Shown piece by piece: positions 15,674 through 23,957 of a stretch of 53,969 nucleotides of DNA. The notes below the pieces were generated by a model. It was not told where the DNA came from, searched no databases, and saw only the letters and a list, made by a program, of their open reading frames with translations. Position 1 is the stretch's first letter; each line of letters starts with the position of its first letter. Position numbers and translations under genes: made by a program. Location of the stretch: the NCBI GenBank assembly GCA_035294725.1, contig DATGKK010000070.1:1-53969 (forward strand). The letters run 5' to 3'. This DNA is from DATGKK01 sp035294725. Its GTDB lineage: Bacteria; Actinomycetota; Acidimicrobiia; Acidimicrobiales; Bog-793.

Positions 15674-16614
15674 GCGCTCCGCAACGCGCAAGGGTCGGGC
15701 CGGGACGGGGCCGGGCCGGCGACGGCCACGTGCTCGACCTCCCCGTCACCTGGCTCGAGGTGTTTGCCGAGGCGCCGCTCGGCGGCAACCTGCACGCCGT
15801 CGTGCACGACGCTGACGTGCTCGACCCGGCAACGATGGCGGCCTTCGCGACCCGGCTCCGGCTCTCGGAGACGAGCTACGTGCTCGCGGCGGGCGTCACG
15901 GGCGCCGACTACCGGCACCGCATCTTCACCGTCGCCGGAGAGATCCCCTTCGCCGGCCACCCGTCGCTCGGCGCGGCCGCCGCAGTCGCATGGCGCCGGG
16001 GCACGCCTCAGGCCGACCTCGTCCAGGAGACCGGCGCCGGCCGCCAGCCGCTCTCGGTCGCCTTCGACCCGGGCGGGAGGTCCGCCACCGCCGAGATGGG
16101 GCAGAACGCGCCCGAGCTCCTCGCCGAGCCCGACCCCGCCCCGTTCCTGTCCACCCTCGGCCTTAGGGCCGAGGACCGGCACCCCTCGATGCCGGCGGAG
16201 GTGATCTCGACCGGCCTTCCCACCCTTGTCCTGCCGGTCCGGGGCCTCGGCGTGCTCGGCCGGATCGGAGCTGACCTCACCGCCCTCGGACCGGCGCTGG
16301 CCGCCGCGGGCGCCGTCACCTGCTACCTCGTCACCCTTCCCGAGCAGGCGAGCGGGGGGCGCTGGCGGGCCCGCTGCTTCACCGACCGGGTCGCCGGGGG
16401 AGAGGACGCGGCGACCGGCTCGGCCGCCGGACCGCTCGCCGCCTATGCCCACCGGCACCTCGGCCTCCGGAGCGTCGAGGTTGACCAGGGCCTCGAGCTC
16501 GGCTCGCCGAGCCGGCTCCGGGCGCGCGTGGAGGGCGATCGGGTGGTCGTCGGGGGGAACGTGCGCCTGGTCGGGGAAGGCGTCGTCTCGCTCCCGGCAA
16601 GGGGAGCGGCCTGA
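15670..16614 (+). CDS. PhzF family isomerase/epimerase
   Basis: A 314-residue protein of the PhzF/diaminopimelate-epimerase fold. The GTG at 15670 overlaps the MscS stop by four bases. Family signatures are VFAEAPLGGNLHAVV, the general acid/base Glu67 in LSETSYV, PFAGHPSLG, and GGEDAATGSAAGPLAAY. The first ~22 residues are a basic extension, so a slightly later start is possible. PhzF itself isomerises a phenazine precursor, but most relatives are of unknown function and no other phenazine genes are here. Cotranscription with the channel and FAD oxidase suggests small-metabolite or osmotic-stress metabolism (inference). Confidence 0.87.
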   Translation: MSAPQRARVGPGRGRAGDGHVLDLPVTWLEVFAEAPLGGNLHAVVHDADVLDPATMAAFATRLRLSETSYVLAAGVTGADYRHRIFTVAGEIPFAGHPSLGAAAAVAWRRGTPQADLVQETGAGRQPLSVAFDPGGRSATAEMGQNAPELLAEPDPAPFLSTLGLRAEDRHPSMPAEVISTGLPTLVLPVRGLGVLGRIGADLTALGPALAAAGAVTCYLVTLPEQASGGRWRARCFTDRVAGGEDAATGSAAGPLAAYAHRHLGLRSVEVDQGLELGSPSRLRARVEGDRVVVGGNVRLVGEGVVSLPARGAA

Positions 16615-18045
16615 GTGGCCGGGACCGCGCGCGCGTCCTCGGGGGCCGACCGGCAGCTCCTCTCCGACCTCGAGGACGCCCTCGGCCGCCGGCGAGTACT
16701 GACCGACCCCGAGGTGTGCGCCGGCTACACCCGGGACTGGACGGGCCGCTATGTCGGCTCCGCCGCGGCCGTCGTGAGACCCGAGCGGGTCGAGCAGGTG
16801 CAGGCGGTCGTGGAGGTGGCCGCCCGCCACGGGGCCGCCCTCATCTGCCAGGGAGGCAACACCGGCCTCGTCGGCGGGTCGGTCCCCCGGCCGGCCGGCG
16901 CCCTCGACCAGCCGCAGATCGTCTGTGGCATGAGCGGCATGTGCGCCGTCGAAGATGTCGACCCGGCCGGCCGCCTTCTTTGCGCCGGCGCCGGCGTGAC
17001 CCTCTCCGCCGCCCAGGCGGCAGCGGGCCGCGCCGGCTTCCACCTCGGCATCGACCTCTCCTCGCGCGGATCAGCCACGCTCGGGGGGATGGCCGCCACG
17101 AACGCGGGCGGGATGCAGATGCTGCGCTTCGGCGGGATGCGCGCCCGCGTGGCCGGGATCGAGGCCGTGCTCGCCGACGGCTCGATCGTGAGCCGGCTGA
17201 GCGGCCTCGCGAAGGACAACGTGGGCTGGGACCCGGCCGCCCTGTTCGTCGGGAGCGAGGGCACGCTCGCCGTCATCACGCGGGTGATGGTGCGCCTCGA
17301 GCCCCTCCCCGCCCACCGCGTCACGGCGCTCGTCGCCCTGGCCAGCGTGGACGCGGCTCTCGAGCTCCTGGCCGGGCCGGTCGCAGCCCTCCCGAGCCTC
17401 GAGGCGGCCGAGCTGACGCTCGAGGACGGCATGCGCCTCGTGGCGGGCGAGTTCGATCTCCCGCCACCGGTCGGCCTCGAAAGCGGCGCCGCCGGACGAG
17501 GCGGGCGCGCCTGGCTCACCCTCGAGGCGGCGGGGCCGTACGACCCGACGGCGGAGCTCGCCGCCGCCGTCGACCATCCCTTCGTCCTCGGCGCCGCCGT
17601 GGCGAGCGACGCGAACGGCCGCGCCCGCCTGTGGGCCTACCGTGAGCGACACACCGAGGCGGTCTCCCGGCTCGGGGTCCCCCACAAGCTCGACGTGTCG
17701 GTGACCCGCTCCCGCCTCGGGGAGCTCGTCGGGCTCCTCCCAGAGCGGGTCGCGGCAGCCGCCCCAGGGGCACGGCTCGTCATGTGGGGGCACGCCGCGG
17801 ACGGCAACGTGCACGTGAACGTCGTAGGCCCGCCCCCCGACGACGACGGCGTCGACGACGCCGTGCTCCGCCTCGTCGCCGAGCTCGGCGGCTCCATCTC
17901 GGCCGAGCACGGGGTCGGGGTGGCGCGGCGCAGGTGGCTCCGGCTCGTGCGCAGCGAAGGCGACCTCCAGCTGATGGCGCGGGTGAAGGCGGCACTCGAC
18001 CCGGGCGGCATGCTCAACCCGGGCGTGCTCGAGCCGTTGCCCTGA
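16615..18045 (+). CDS. GlcD/VAO-type FAD-binding oxidoreductase (2-hydroxyacid dehydrogenase family)
   Basis: A 476-residue flavoenzyme. The GTG directly abuts the PhzF stop. The FAD-binding PCMH domain contains VVRPERVEQVQAVV, CQGGNTGLVGGSVP, and SRGSATLGGMAATNAGG with FGGMRARV. The C-terminal oxidase domain has the metal/substrate motif MWGHAADGNVHVNV, and ISAEHGVG before the end. This is the layout of D-2-hydroxyglutarate, D-lactate and glycolate dehydrogenases that pass electrons to an acceptor protein. There is no Fe-S domain or GlcE/F neighbour, so the acceptor is unknown. A hairpin follows the stop. Confidence 0.88.
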   Translation: MAGTARASSGADRQLLSDLEDALGRRRVLTDPEVCAGYTRDWTGRYVGSAAAVVRPERVEQVQAVVEVAARHGAALICQGGNTGLVGGSVPRPAGALDQPQIVCGMSGMCAVEDVDPAGRLLCAGAGVTLSAAQAAAGRAGFHLGIDLSSRGSATLGGMAATNAGGMQMLRFGGMRARVAGIEAVLADGSIVSRLSGLAKDNVGWDPAALFVGSEGTLAVITRVMVRLEPLPAHRVTALVALASVDAALELLAGPVAALPSLEAAELTLEDGMRLVAGEFDLPPPVGLESGAAGRGGRAWLTLEAAGPYDPTAELAAAVDHPFVLGAAVASDANGRARLWAYRERHTEAVSRLGVPHKLDVSVTRSRLGELVGLLPERVAAAAPGARLVMWGHAADGNVHVNVVGPPPDDDGVDDAVLRLVAELGGSISAEHGVGVARRRWLRLVRSEGDLQLMARVKAALDPGGMLNPGVLEPLP

Positions 18046-18063
18046 CCGCCCATGCCGGCGGCC

Positions 18064-18099
18064 GGTGCCCCGAGACGCCGTCAGCGTCGGGGGGGCGCC
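18064..18099. terminator. Hairpin between convergent genes
   Basis: Arms 18064-18078 and 18084-18099 pair over about 12 of 15 positions (GGTGCCCC against GGGGCGCC, and GACGC against GCGTC) around a five-base loop. It lies between the FAD oxidase stop and the end of the aldo/keto reductase gene and overlaps the latter's last codons. There is no T-tract, so it may act as a bidirectional insulator or an unusual terminator. Confidence 0.4.
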
Positions 18100-19019
18100 A
18101 CCTTGTCGACCGCCTCGAGGACCTCGGCAGAGAGCTCGATGTCGCCGGCCGCCGCGTTCGCGCGCACCTGCTCGGCCGAGGTCGCGCCGGCGATGACGCT
18201 GCCGACGGACGGCTGTGCGGCAATCGCGGCGAGGGCGAGCTCGGTCATCGTGACCCCGGCGTCGCTGGCGATCGACTCGAGGCCCTCGAGCACCTCGAAG
18301 GTGGCGTCACCCGGCGCCTCGCGCCCGGCGAGCCGGCTCTGTTCCGGCGGCGGTGCGCCGCGGCGCCACTTGCCGGTGAGCAGCCCGTTCGCGAGCGGGA
18401 AGTACGGGATGAGGGAGATGCCGTGTGCGAGGCAGGCCGGCACGAGGTCGCGCTCGGCGCCGCGCTCGAGCAGCGAGTAGTGGTTCTGCGCCGCGACGAA
18501 GCGGGTGAGCCCCCGCGTCCTCGAGATCCACTCGCACTCGGTCACCTGCCATCCCGAGAGGTTCGAGGAGCCGGCGTAGCGGATCTTGCCGGCGTGCACG
18601 AGGTCGTCGAGCGCCTCGAGGGTCTCCTCGAAGGGCGTCACCTTGTCGGGGCGATGCAACTGGTAGAGATCGATCCAGTCGGTCTCAAGCCGCCGCAGCG
18701 AGGCCTCGACGGCCCGCACGACGTAGCGCCTCGAGGCGCGAGCCCCCCAGTCCGGGCCGTTCGTGCCGCCCATGTCGGAGCCGAACTTCGTGGCGATCAC
18801 GACCTCGTCCCGGCGGCCGCGGAGGACCTCGCCGAGGATGGTCTCGGACCCGCCGCGGTCGTAGCTGTCCGAGGTGTCGATGAAGTTGATCCCGGCTTCG
18901 AGCGCCGCCTCGATGACCGGCCGCGACCGCTCGAGGTCGAGCCGCCACCCGAAGTTGTTGGCGCCGAGGCCGATCACCGAGACGCAAAGGCCGCTGTTGC
19001 CGAGCTGACGGAATCGCAT
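18081..19019 (-). CDS. Aldo/keto reductase
   Basis: A 312-residue (alpha/beta)8 NADPH-dependent reductase of the AKR superfamily. The full catalytic tetrad is seen: Asp48 and Tyr53 in IDTSDSY, Lys78 in ATKFG and His122 in QLHRPD. The start MRFRQLGNSGLCVSVIGLG is typical of the YajO/voltage-channel-beta-like subgroup. The NADP-binding end is present (SVIAGATSAEQV). The ATG is six bases after a TACCGT hexamer, consistent with a leaderless transcript. It probably reduces aldehydes or ketones; the substrate is not deducible. Confidence 0.9.
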   Translation of the reverse strand: MRFRQLGNSGLCVSVIGLGANNFGWRLDLERSRPVIEAALEAGINFIDTSDSYDRGGSETILGEVLRGRRDEVVIATKFGSDMGGTNGPDWGARASRRYVVRAVEASLRRLETDWIDLYQLHRPDKVTPFEETLEALDDLVHAGKIRYAGSSNLSGWQVTECEWISRTRGLTRFVAAQNHYSLLERGAERDLVPACLAHGISLIPYFPLANGLLTGKWRRGAPPPEQSRLAGREAPGDATFEVLEGLESIASDAGVTMTELALAAIAAQPSVGSVIAGATSAEQVRANAAAGDIELSAEVLEAVDKVAPPRR

Positions 19020-19025
19020 GCGGCG

Positions 19026-19031
19026 ACGGTA
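19026..19031 (-). promoter_or_regulatory. -10-like TACCGT of the aldo/keto reductase gene
   Basis: TACCGT on the minus strand is six bases before the ATG at 19019, with no ribosome-binding site between. Confidence 0.35.
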
Positions 19032-19234
19032 CCCGTGCCGAGCTCACGGCCGCGCCGCGACGGCGCCACATCCGGCGCCGGCGCCGGCGCCGTACTGAGA
19101 GCAGTGCCATGGCACCGCGACAAGAGCGCGCCCGGGTGTCGCTCGGACGGGGCCCGCGCCACGCGCGGGCCCCGATGTCGGCAAGGATGGTGGAGCACGG
19201 CGGTCCGGGCCGTCGTCCAAGGCAGGTGGACCCG

Positions 19235-19960
19235 ATGAGCGAGATCGACGCAGCGCGACCGCCCCAGGCGGACCACGACGAGCTCGAGCCGGTGACACAC
19301 GTCGGACGCAGGACACTGCTCGGCTTCATGGGCGTTGGCGTGGCCGGGATCGCGCTCGGGGCAAGCGTCGACAACGCCATCGGAGGTGCGCTCACGAAGG
19401 CCTCGAGCGCGCTCGGCAGCCTCGGCGCCCTCGTGCCGGGAGCGGAGGCGTTCCGCATCTACACCGTCACCGGGACGATCCCCCGCATCAACCCGGCGCG
19501 CTACCGCTTGAGCGTGGGCGGGATGGTCGACCACCCGCTCACCCTCTCCCTCGACGACCTTCGCACCGCCTATCCCCGCACCGAGCTCGTCCACTACTTC
19601 CAGTGCGTCACCGGCTGGCACGTGCCGGGCGTGCACTGGGCGGGCGTCCGCCTCTCGGCGCTCCTCGACCGGGCAGGCGTGCAGCCGGGAGCGACCGCGC
19701 TCCGGTTCTTCTCAGGCGACGGCGTCTACACCGAGAGCCTCACCCTGTCTCAGGCGCGCCTACGTGACGTCCTCGTCGCCGACAAGATGCTCGGCACCGA
19801 CGTCACCGCCGACCATGGCGGCCCCGTCCGCCTCTACGTGGCGCCGATGTACGGCTACAAGTCCATCAAGTGGCTCGACCGGATCGAGGTGACCGACCGC
19901 GTGGTGCCGGGCTACTGGGAGAACGCCGGCTACCCGGTCAACGCCTGGATCGACTCGTGA
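19235..19960 (+). CDS. Tat-exported molybdopterin-dependent oxidoreductase (sulfite oxidase/MsrP-like)
   Basis: A 241-residue protein of the sulfite-oxidase fold. The ATG at 19235 has AGGTGGA upstream. Residues ~34-54 form a twin-arginine signal (VGRRTLLGFMGVGVAGIALG), so the folded, cofactor-loaded enzyme is exported. The cofactor cysteine is Cys124 in YFQCVTGWHVPGV. The later segments DHGGPVRLYVAPMYGYKSIKWLDRI are typical of the Mo-binding domain. No dimerisation or heme domain is present, as in YedY/MsrP. It overlaps the cytochrome b gene by four bases (GTGA), which marks that protein as its electron partner. The substrate could be a sulfoxide or other oxidised compound. Confidence 0.87.
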   Translation: MSEIDAARPPQADHDELEPVTHVGRRTLLGFMGVGVAGIALGASVDNAIGGALTKASSALGSLGALVPGAEAFRIYTVTGTIPRINPARYRLSVGGMVDHPLTLSLDDLRTAYPRTELVHYFQCVTGWHVPGVHWAGVRLSALLDRAGVQPGATALRFFSGDGVYTESLTLSQARLRDVLVADKMLGTDVTADHGGPVRLYVAPMYGYKSIKWLDRIEVTDRVVPGYWENAGYPVNAWIDS

Positions 19961-20742
19961 GCACCGAGCCTGCCGAGCCGGCCGCGATCGAGGGGGCGCC
20001 CGTGCACGGCGAGGGGGCGGAACCGCCGCCGTCCACCGTCGTGCGCTTCGATCTCCCGGAGCGGCTCGTGCACTGGACGACGGCGCTCCTTCTCCTCTCG
20101 CTCCTTGCCACCGGCACGATCCTGTACGTCCCGGGCCTGATGCTCGCCGTCGGCCATCGCGCCACGATCGAGAACATCCACGTCGTCACGGGCTTCGGGC
20201 TCCTCGCCCCGATCCTCGCCGGGTTGGCGGGACCGTGGCGGAGCGCGCTCGTCGACGACATCCGGCGGCTCGACCGCTGGGGTCGCCAGGACTTCGCCTT
20301 CTTCCGGCCGCGGCGGGCCGGGCCGGTGGGCCGCCGGGGCAAGTTCAACGGCGGTCAGAAGGCGGCCGCTGCGGTGCTGGCCGGGGGCAGCCTCGTCATG
20401 ATCGTGACCGGCACCGTCATGAGATGGTCTCCCCCCTTCCCGAACGAGCTCGCCCGAGGTGCCACGCTCGTCCACGACGTCGTCTACCTCGTCCTGTTCG
20501 CAGTGGTGGTGGGCCACCTCGTCGTGGCGCTCTCCCGTCCCGTGCAGCTCCGCTCGATGTTCACCGGTCACGTCCCGCTGGCGTGGGCCCGCCGCCACGG
20601 CCCCGCCTGGCTGGACGGGAGCGACCTCAGGACCCTCCCGACGGGCCGGGCTCGCCGTCCCCGTCAAGCAGCCGCTCCACCTCGCCGGAGTGCTCCCCGA
20701 CGCGAGGCGGCGCACGCCGGTAGGAGACCGGCGTCCGGCTGA
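19957..20742 (+). CDS. Cytochrome b561/formate dehydrogenase gamma-type membrane subunit
   Basis: A 261-residue di-heme membrane protein with about four TM helices: LLLLSLLATGTILYVPGLML, HVVTGFGLLAPILAGLAG, AAAVLAGGSLVMIVTGTVM, and VYLVLFAVVVGHLVVALS. Candidate heme histidines lie in LVHWTT, NIHVV, LVHDVV and VVGHLVV. The GTG overlaps the upstream molybdo-enzyme stop. It likely carries electrons between the quinone pool and that enzyme. The last ~38 residues are Arg/Pro/Ala-rich and lie antisense over the end of the CoA-transferase gene, a 116-bp convergent overlap. The real end may therefore be a recent extension. Confidence 0.85.
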   Translation: MSTEPAEPAAIEGAPVHGEGAEPPPSTVVRFDLPERLVHWTTALLLLSLLATGTILYVPGLMLAVGHRATIENIHVVTGFGLLAPILAGLAGPWRSALVDDIRRLDRWGRQDFAFFRPRRAGPVGRRGKFNGGQKAAAAVLAGGSLVMIVTGTVMRWSPPFPNELARGATLVHDVVYLVLFAVVVGHLVVALSRPVQLRSMFTGHVPLAWARRHGPAWLDGSDLRTLPTGRARRPRQAAAPPRRSAPRREAAHAGRRPASG

Positions 20743-21877
20743 GGCGCATCGGGCTCGCCACCTGCGCACCAGGCTCGGGCCGGCCTGCCCGCCACGGCTC
20801 GGCGGCACCGCCGGGCCACGGCAGGCGCACGACGGGCTCGAGCCCGACCCGCTCCGCAAAGGCGAAGGCCTCGCCGATGTCGTTCACGACCCCGCTCGGG
20901 ACCCCGGCTCGGGACAGCAGCTCGACCCACTCGGCCGCCGGTCGGGTCACCAGCACCTGTTCGAGCTCGGCGACCATCTCATCCCGGTTCGCCACCCGCG
21001 CCGCGTTCTGAGAGAACCGCGGGTCGCCCGCCATCCACTCCTTGCCCACCACGGCGGCGAGCGCGGCGAACTGGCCGTCGTTGCCGACGGCGACGACGAA
21101 GGAGCGGTCGGCCGCAGCGAGCGTCTCGTAGGGCGCGATGCTCGGGTGGCGGTTCCCCATCGCCCGGGGCACCCGGCCGGTCGTGAGGTAGGTGGAGGCC
21201 TGGTTGATGAGGGAAGCGAGCGTGCTCGACATGAGGTCGACCTCGACGAGCTGGCCGCGGCCGCTCCGCTCCCGCTCGTAGAGGGCCGCCACGATGGCGT
21301 TCGAGGCGTAGAGGGCCGTCAGCACGTCGACGACGGCCACGCCCACCTTGCGCGGCTCGGCCTCCTCGCCGGAGTCGCCCGTGATCGACATGAGCCCCCC
21401 GACGGCCTGGACGAGGAAGTCGTAGCCGGGCAGCGACGCCCCCTCACCTCGCGTGCCAAAGCCCGAGACCGAGCAGTAGACGAGCCCCGGGTTCAGCCGC
21501 GCCAGCTCCTCGTAGCCGAGGCCGAGCCGGGCGGCCCCGCCGGGCTTGAAGTTCTCGATCACCACGTCGGCGCGCTCGGCGAGCGCCCGTGCCCGCCGCC
21601 GGCCCTCGGGGCTCGAGAGATCCCACGCCACGCTCCGCTTGTTGCGGTTGATCGAGAGGTAGTACGAGCTCATCGGCTCGTGGCCCCCTTCTCCGAGGGG
21701 AACCTCGACAAAGGGAGGGCCGAAGCCGCGGGTGTCGTCGCCCGCGCCCGGCCGCTCGACCTTCACCACGTCCGCCCCGAGGTCCCCGAGCAACATCGCC
21801 GCGTAGGGCCCGGCCACCACCCGCGAGAAGTCGGCGACGAGGAGCCCGGTGAGGGGCCCCGGGGCGGTGCCGCTCAC
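20627..21877 (-). CDS. Class III (CaiB/BaiF) CoA-transferase
   Basis: A 416-residue enzyme that moves CoA between carboxylic acids. The N-terminus shows the signature GLLVADFSRVVAGPYAAMLLGDLGADVVKVE. The catalytic aspartate is Asp153 in PGYDFLVQAVGGLMSITG, equivalent to Asp169 of formyl-CoA transferase. RNKRSVAWDLSSPEGR and EPRKVGVAVVD also fit the family. The GTG at 21877 overlaps the stop of the NAD-salvage fusion gene (GTGA). Its C-terminus overlaps the cytochrome b gene on the other strand. The partner acids are unknown; the thioesterase upstream suggests CoA-ester turnover. Confidence 0.9.
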   Translation of the reverse strand: MSGTAPGPLTGLLVADFSRVVAGPYAAMLLGDLGADVVKVERPGAGDDTRGFGPPFVEVPLGEGGHEPMSSYYLSINRNKRSVAWDLSSPEGRRRARALAERADVVIENFKPGGAARLGLGYEELARLNPGLVYCSVSGFGTRGEGASLPGYDFLVQAVGGLMSITGDSGEEAEPRKVGVAVVDVLTALYASNAIVAALYERERSGRGQLVEVDLMSSTLASLINQASTYLTTGRVPRAMGNRHPSIAPYETLAAADRSFVVAVGNDGQFAALAAVVGKEWMAGDPRFSQNAARVANRDEMVAELEQVLVTRPAAEWVELLSRAGVPSGVVNDIGEAFAFAERVGLEPVVRLPWPGGAAEPWRAGRPEPGAQVASPMRLSRTPVSYRRAPPRVGEHSGEVERLLDGDGEPGPSGGS

Positions 21878-23919
21878 CAGTCGTCGGCGCGGGCGGGCGC
21901 GAGCGGGCTCGACAGCACGGCGCCGGCGAGCTCGCTCCCGACGAGCTCGGCGCCGGCCTCGGCCATGGCGGCGAGCGCCTGCTCGGTCGTCTCAGGGGCG
22001 ACGCCGGCGGTGAGCGGCAGCAGGACCCTCACGGCGAAGCCGAGGTGGCACGCGTCGAGCACCGTCGCCCGCACGCAGTGGTCGGCGGCGAGGCCGCACA
22101 GGTCAAGATGCTCGATGCCGCGCTCGGCGAGCCAGGAGGCAAGCGCCGTCCCGTGCTCGTCGAGGCCTTCGAAGCCGGAGTAGGCGGCATGCTCTGCCCC
22201 CTTGTCGAACACGGCGTCGAAGCCGATGCCGGCGATGAGCGGATGCAGCTCGGCGCCCTCGCTGCCGGCCACGCAGTGGACCGGCCAGGAGGTGATGAGA
22301 TCGGGCGGCTCTCCCGCCGGGGCGAAGTGGCGACCCGGGTCGACGTGCCAGTCCCTCGTCGCCACGACGGCGGCGTAGCTGGAACGCCGGCTCGCCACGA
22401 GCTCGGCCACCCGCTCGGCGACCCGGTCGCCCCCATCCACCGCGAGCGAGCCGCCCTCACAGAAGTCCCTCTGGACGTCGACCACGACGAGGGCCCGCAA
22501 GGGCTCGGGCTCGGTGCCCCCGCCCGAGGCGCTCGCCCGCTCCCGGCGCAACCGTGCACGCCGGGGCCGTTCGGCGCCGGAGGGCGCCGGTGCCGCACGG
22601 CCGTACCGGGTGGGGATCACCGGATCGCCGGGAGCGAGGACGAAGGCCTCGGGGCCGAGCTCCCGCACCGACCAGCGGTGGTGCTCGCGGGCCTCGAGCA
22701 GGCTCGGCATCGCCTCGGGCCGCCCGCCAGAGATCACCCGCCGCTGGAGCTCGCGAGTCGCCCACCCCGGCGGGAGGTCGTCCTCTGGGCTCGCGCCCTC
22801 GGGCACCACCACCTCCGCCCGTGCCACGCCTTCCTCGTCGATCCACCGGAACCCCCGTTTGCGGGCGCCGAGGGTGCGCTTGTCGGGAGAGAGCTTCTCG
22901 ACCGGCCGCAGCGGGGAGTCCTCGCCGTCGCTCTCTCCGATCGCGACGAGCTTGTAGACAAGGCCGGCCGTGGCGGCTCCGGAGCCAGTGACGACGTGCG
23001 TGCCCACCCCGTAGGCGTCGACGGGTGCGGCCGCGAGCGCCTCGATCTCGTGCTCGTCGAGGTCGGAGGTGATGACGATGCCCGTCTCGTGGGCGCCGAG
23101 GTCATCAAGGAGCGAGCGGGCCGCCGCCGCCTCGGCGAGCAGATCGCCCGAGTCGAGGCGGATCGCGCCCGGTCCCCGGGCCCCCCGCTCGCGGGCAAGC
23201 TCGACGGCGGTCCGGATGGCACGGGGGGTGTCGAAGGTGTCCACGAGGAGCGTCGTCCCCACCCCCATGGCGTCGAGCTGGGCCGCGAAGGCCGAGCGCT
23301 CGTCGTCGTAGGCGAGGACGAAGGCGTGTGCCGCCGTCCCCGTCGTGGGGATGCCGTAGCGCCGCCCCGCCTCGAGCTCGGAGGTGGAGGCGAACCCGGC
23401 GATGAAGGCCGCTCGGGCCGCTGCGACGGCCGCGAGCTCGTTCGTCCGCCTCGCGCCCATCTCGATGATCGGCCTCCCGGCCGCGGCGCCGACCATGCGC
23501 GAGGCAGCGGCGGCCACGGCCGAGTCGAAGTTGAGCACCGACAGCACGAGCGTCTCGAGCAGGACCGTCTCGCCGAAGCAGCCCTCGATCGTCGCGATCG
23601 GGCTGCCCGGGAAGTAGCACTCACCCTCCGCATAGGCGTCGATGGTCCCGGAGAACCTGAACCCCTCCAGCCACTCGAGCGTGCGCTCGGAGACGATCTC
23701 CTCCGTCTCGAGGTACTCGAGCTCCTCAGGGCCGAAGCGGAAGGCCTCGATCGCGGGGACGAGGCGGCCGATCCCGGCGCAGACCCCATAGCGGCGCCCG
23801 GGCGGCAGCGAGCGGGCAAAGACCTCGAAGACCGCCCGCCGCTCGGCGACGCCGGATCGGATCGCGGCGTCGAGCATCGTGAGCTCGTAGCGGTCGGTCA
23901 GCAGCGCGCTCGAGGCCAT
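21874..23919 (-). CDS. Nicotinate phosphoribosyltransferase-nicotinamidase fusion (PncB-PncA)
   Basis: A 681-residue two-domain enzyme. Residues 1 to ~430 are a nicotinate phosphoribosyltransferase: LLTDRYELTML at the start, GARRTNELAA, the phospho-accepting His198 in GTAAHAF, RLDSGDLLAEA, and the late DKRTLGARKRGFR. After an arginine/proline-rich linker, residues ~475-680 are an isochorismatase-fold nicotinamidase: Asp481 in VVVDVQRDF, Lys573 in FDKG and Cys615 in LAADHCVRAT form the catalytic triad, and Asp523, His525 and His531 the metal site. Together it would turn nicotinamide into nicotinate mononucleotide in NAD salvage. The ATG lies eight bases after TAGCCT, so it may have its own leaderless promoter within the PadR-thioesterase run. 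Confidence 0.92.
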   Translation of the reverse strand: MASSALLTDRYELTMLDAAIRSGVAERRAVFEVFARSLPPGRRYGVCAGIGRLVPAIEAFRFGPEELEYLETEEIVSERTLEWLEGFRFSGTIDAYAEGECYFPGSPIATIEGCFGETVLLETLVLSVLNFDSAVAAAASRMVGAAAGRPIIEMGARRTNELAAVAAARAAFIAGFASTSELEAGRRYGIPTTGTAAHAFVLAYDDERSAFAAQLDAMGVGTTLLVDTFDTPRAIRTAVELARERGARGPGAIRLDSGDLLAEAAAARSLLDDLGAHETGIVITSDLDEHEIEALAAAPVDAYGVGTHVVTGSGAATAGLVYKLVAIGESDGEDSPLRPVEKLSPDKRTLGARKRGFRWIDEEGVARAEVVVPEGASPEDDLPPGWATRELQRRVISGGRPEAMPSLLEAREHHRWSVRELGPEAFVLAPGDPVIPTRYGRAAPAPSGAERPRRARLRRERASASGGGTEPEPLRALVVVDVQRDFCEGGSLAVDGGDRVAERVAELVASRRSSYAAVVATRDWHVDPGRHFAPAGEPPDLITSWPVHCVAGSEGAELHPLIAGIGFDAVFDKGAEHAAYSGFEGLDEHGTALASWLAERGIEHLDLCGLAADHCVRATVLDACHLGFAVRVLLPLTAGVAPETTEQALAAMAEAGAELVGSELAGAVLSSPLAPARADDW

Positions 23920-23927
23920 CGCGGGCG

Positions 23928-23933
23928 AGGCTA
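23928..23933 (-). promoter_or_regulatory. -10-like TAGCCT before the PncB-PncA gene
   Basis: TAGCCT on the minus strand, eight bases before the ATG at 23919. It could give an internal leaderless transcript in the 38-base gap after the thioesterase gene. Confidence 0.3.
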
Positions 23934-23957
23934 GTGCGAGGTGCCTGCGGCGCCGCG

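Noticed and set aside
15670..16614. Phenazine biosynthesis gene
   Set aside because: Only the PhzF fold is present; no other phz genes occur, and most PhzF relatives have other or unknown roles.
22045..23934. 629-codon plus-strand frame over the PncB-PncA fusion
   Set aside because: Mirror of the codon structure of the real gene; no recognisable motif.
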